Shown here in pieces: positions 63,830 to 64,000 of a stretch of DNA of 64,000 bases. Position 1 is the stretch's first letter; every line of letters starts with the position of its first letter. The translations under genes and the position numbers were made by a program. The notes under the pieces were generated by a model. The model did no database searches. It saw only the letters and a list, made by a program, of their open reading frames with translations, and was not told where the DNA came from. Source of the stretch: an uncultured Lachnospiraceae bacterium. Its GTDB lineage: Bacteria > Bacillota > Clostridia > Lachnospirales > Lachnospiraceae. The DNA lies in contig URPH01000003.1 of NCBI GenBank assembly GCA_900549665.1, positions 53,606-117,605 on the forward strand, written 5' to 3'.

Positions 63830-64000
63830 AGGCTGTGAGCCGGCCTGTCCGGAAAGCTGCCTGCCACGCCTATGGCCTTTTCGGAGCGCATATCGGATTG
63901 CTAATTTGTCGATGCCGCCCTCGGCTCTTTTTATTTATTTGTGTGCTTCAATAAATGGACGGTGCCCCTCCGGTGTTCGCCTATGGTCGACACTCGACTT
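63830..64000. other. Unexplained GC-rich non-coding stretch at the right edge
   Basis: No credible gene. The 170 bp are much richer in GC than the neighbouring promoter region and contain small dyads (GGCT/AGCC at the left, GTGT-TCG/CGACAC near 63975) and the 9-mer CGCCTATGG twice (63867 and 63978). It is cut by the window end. It could be a repeat family or a non-coding RNA. Confidence 0.45.

Noticed and set aside
1..64000. Prophage, transposon or defence island
   Set aside because: No integrase, transposase, phage structural or known defence gene was recognised; almost all genes are housekeeping and codirectional.

Overview
The window reads as chromosome of a motile, low-to-mid GC Firmicute of the class Clostridia, most likely a Lachnospiraceae member (Roseburia/Agathobacter/Butyrivibrio-like). 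The reasons are a CIRCE-controlled hrcA-grpE-dnaK-dnaJ cluster, a Trp-type T-box leader, a cdaA-cdaR-glmM cluster, flagellar rod genes behind an MreB/Mbl gene, a type III glutamine synthetase, an FtsEX/M23/S41 cell-wall cluster and a LacI-controlled maltodextrin operon. The family assignment is inference from gene content and protein style, not from a database search. I recognise no prophage, insertion sequence, CRISPR array or defence island.

Layout. All but two genes are on the minus strand. Positions 1-7.95 kb: recD2, comF, a YvyF-like flagellar-operon protein, two unknown membrane proteins, cdaA, cdaR and the start of glmM. 8.0-11.0 kb: mreB/mbl, flgF-like, flgG-like and a FlgJ-type rod protein. 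11.3-16.3 kb: uvrB-uvrA with a LexA box. 16.5-22.8 kb: PucR-type regulator, ftsE, ftsX, M23 hydrolase, S41 protease and a GT14-type glycosyltransferase. 23.0-27.8 kb: a small HPr-like protein, a WecG/TagA-type glycosyltransferase, a CvfB-like S1 protein, an acyl-ACP thioesterase and hflK/hflC. 28.0-29.4 kb: thioredoxin with a flavin thioredoxin reductase that seems to lack the NADPH motifs. 29.75-31.1 kb: T-box plus a solitary trpD. 31.2-41.3 kb: a seven-gene maltodextrin operon.

Right part. 41.5-44.3 kb: tRNA-Gln(CUG) and type III glutamine synthetase with a structured, terminator-bearing leader. 44.3-51.7 kb: trhP-like U32 protein, trmR-like methyltransferase, a short MltG-like protein, YlbF, RNase J, DUF1292, ruvX, ireB and mtaB, close to the yrr/yrz order of Bacillus. 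51.7-52.7 kb is a small plus-strand island with a His-less HPr-like protein and an orphan prepilin. 52.8-58.5 kb: thiI, nifS-type desulfurase, rsmE, prmA, hisD. 58.8-63.7 kb: dnaJ, dnaK, grpE, hrcA. The last 170 bp are non-coding, GC-rich and unexplained.

How the genes work together. CdaA, CdaR and GlmM link c-di-AMP synthesis to amino-sugar supply for the wall. FtsEX probably gates the coiled-coil M23 hydrolase. The maltodextrin operon imports and degrades alpha-glucans under its own LacI repressor. NifS and ThiI form a sulfur relay for tRNA thiolation, and MtaB, TrmR and TrhP add further tRNA modifications.

Best candidates for new biology are the glutamine synthetase leader RNA, the two histidine-less HPr-like proteins, the thioredoxin reductase lacking the usual NADPH motifs, the MltG-like protein without a catalytic domain, the long palindrome upstream of the PucR-type gene beside ftsEX, and the lone T-box-controlled trpD.
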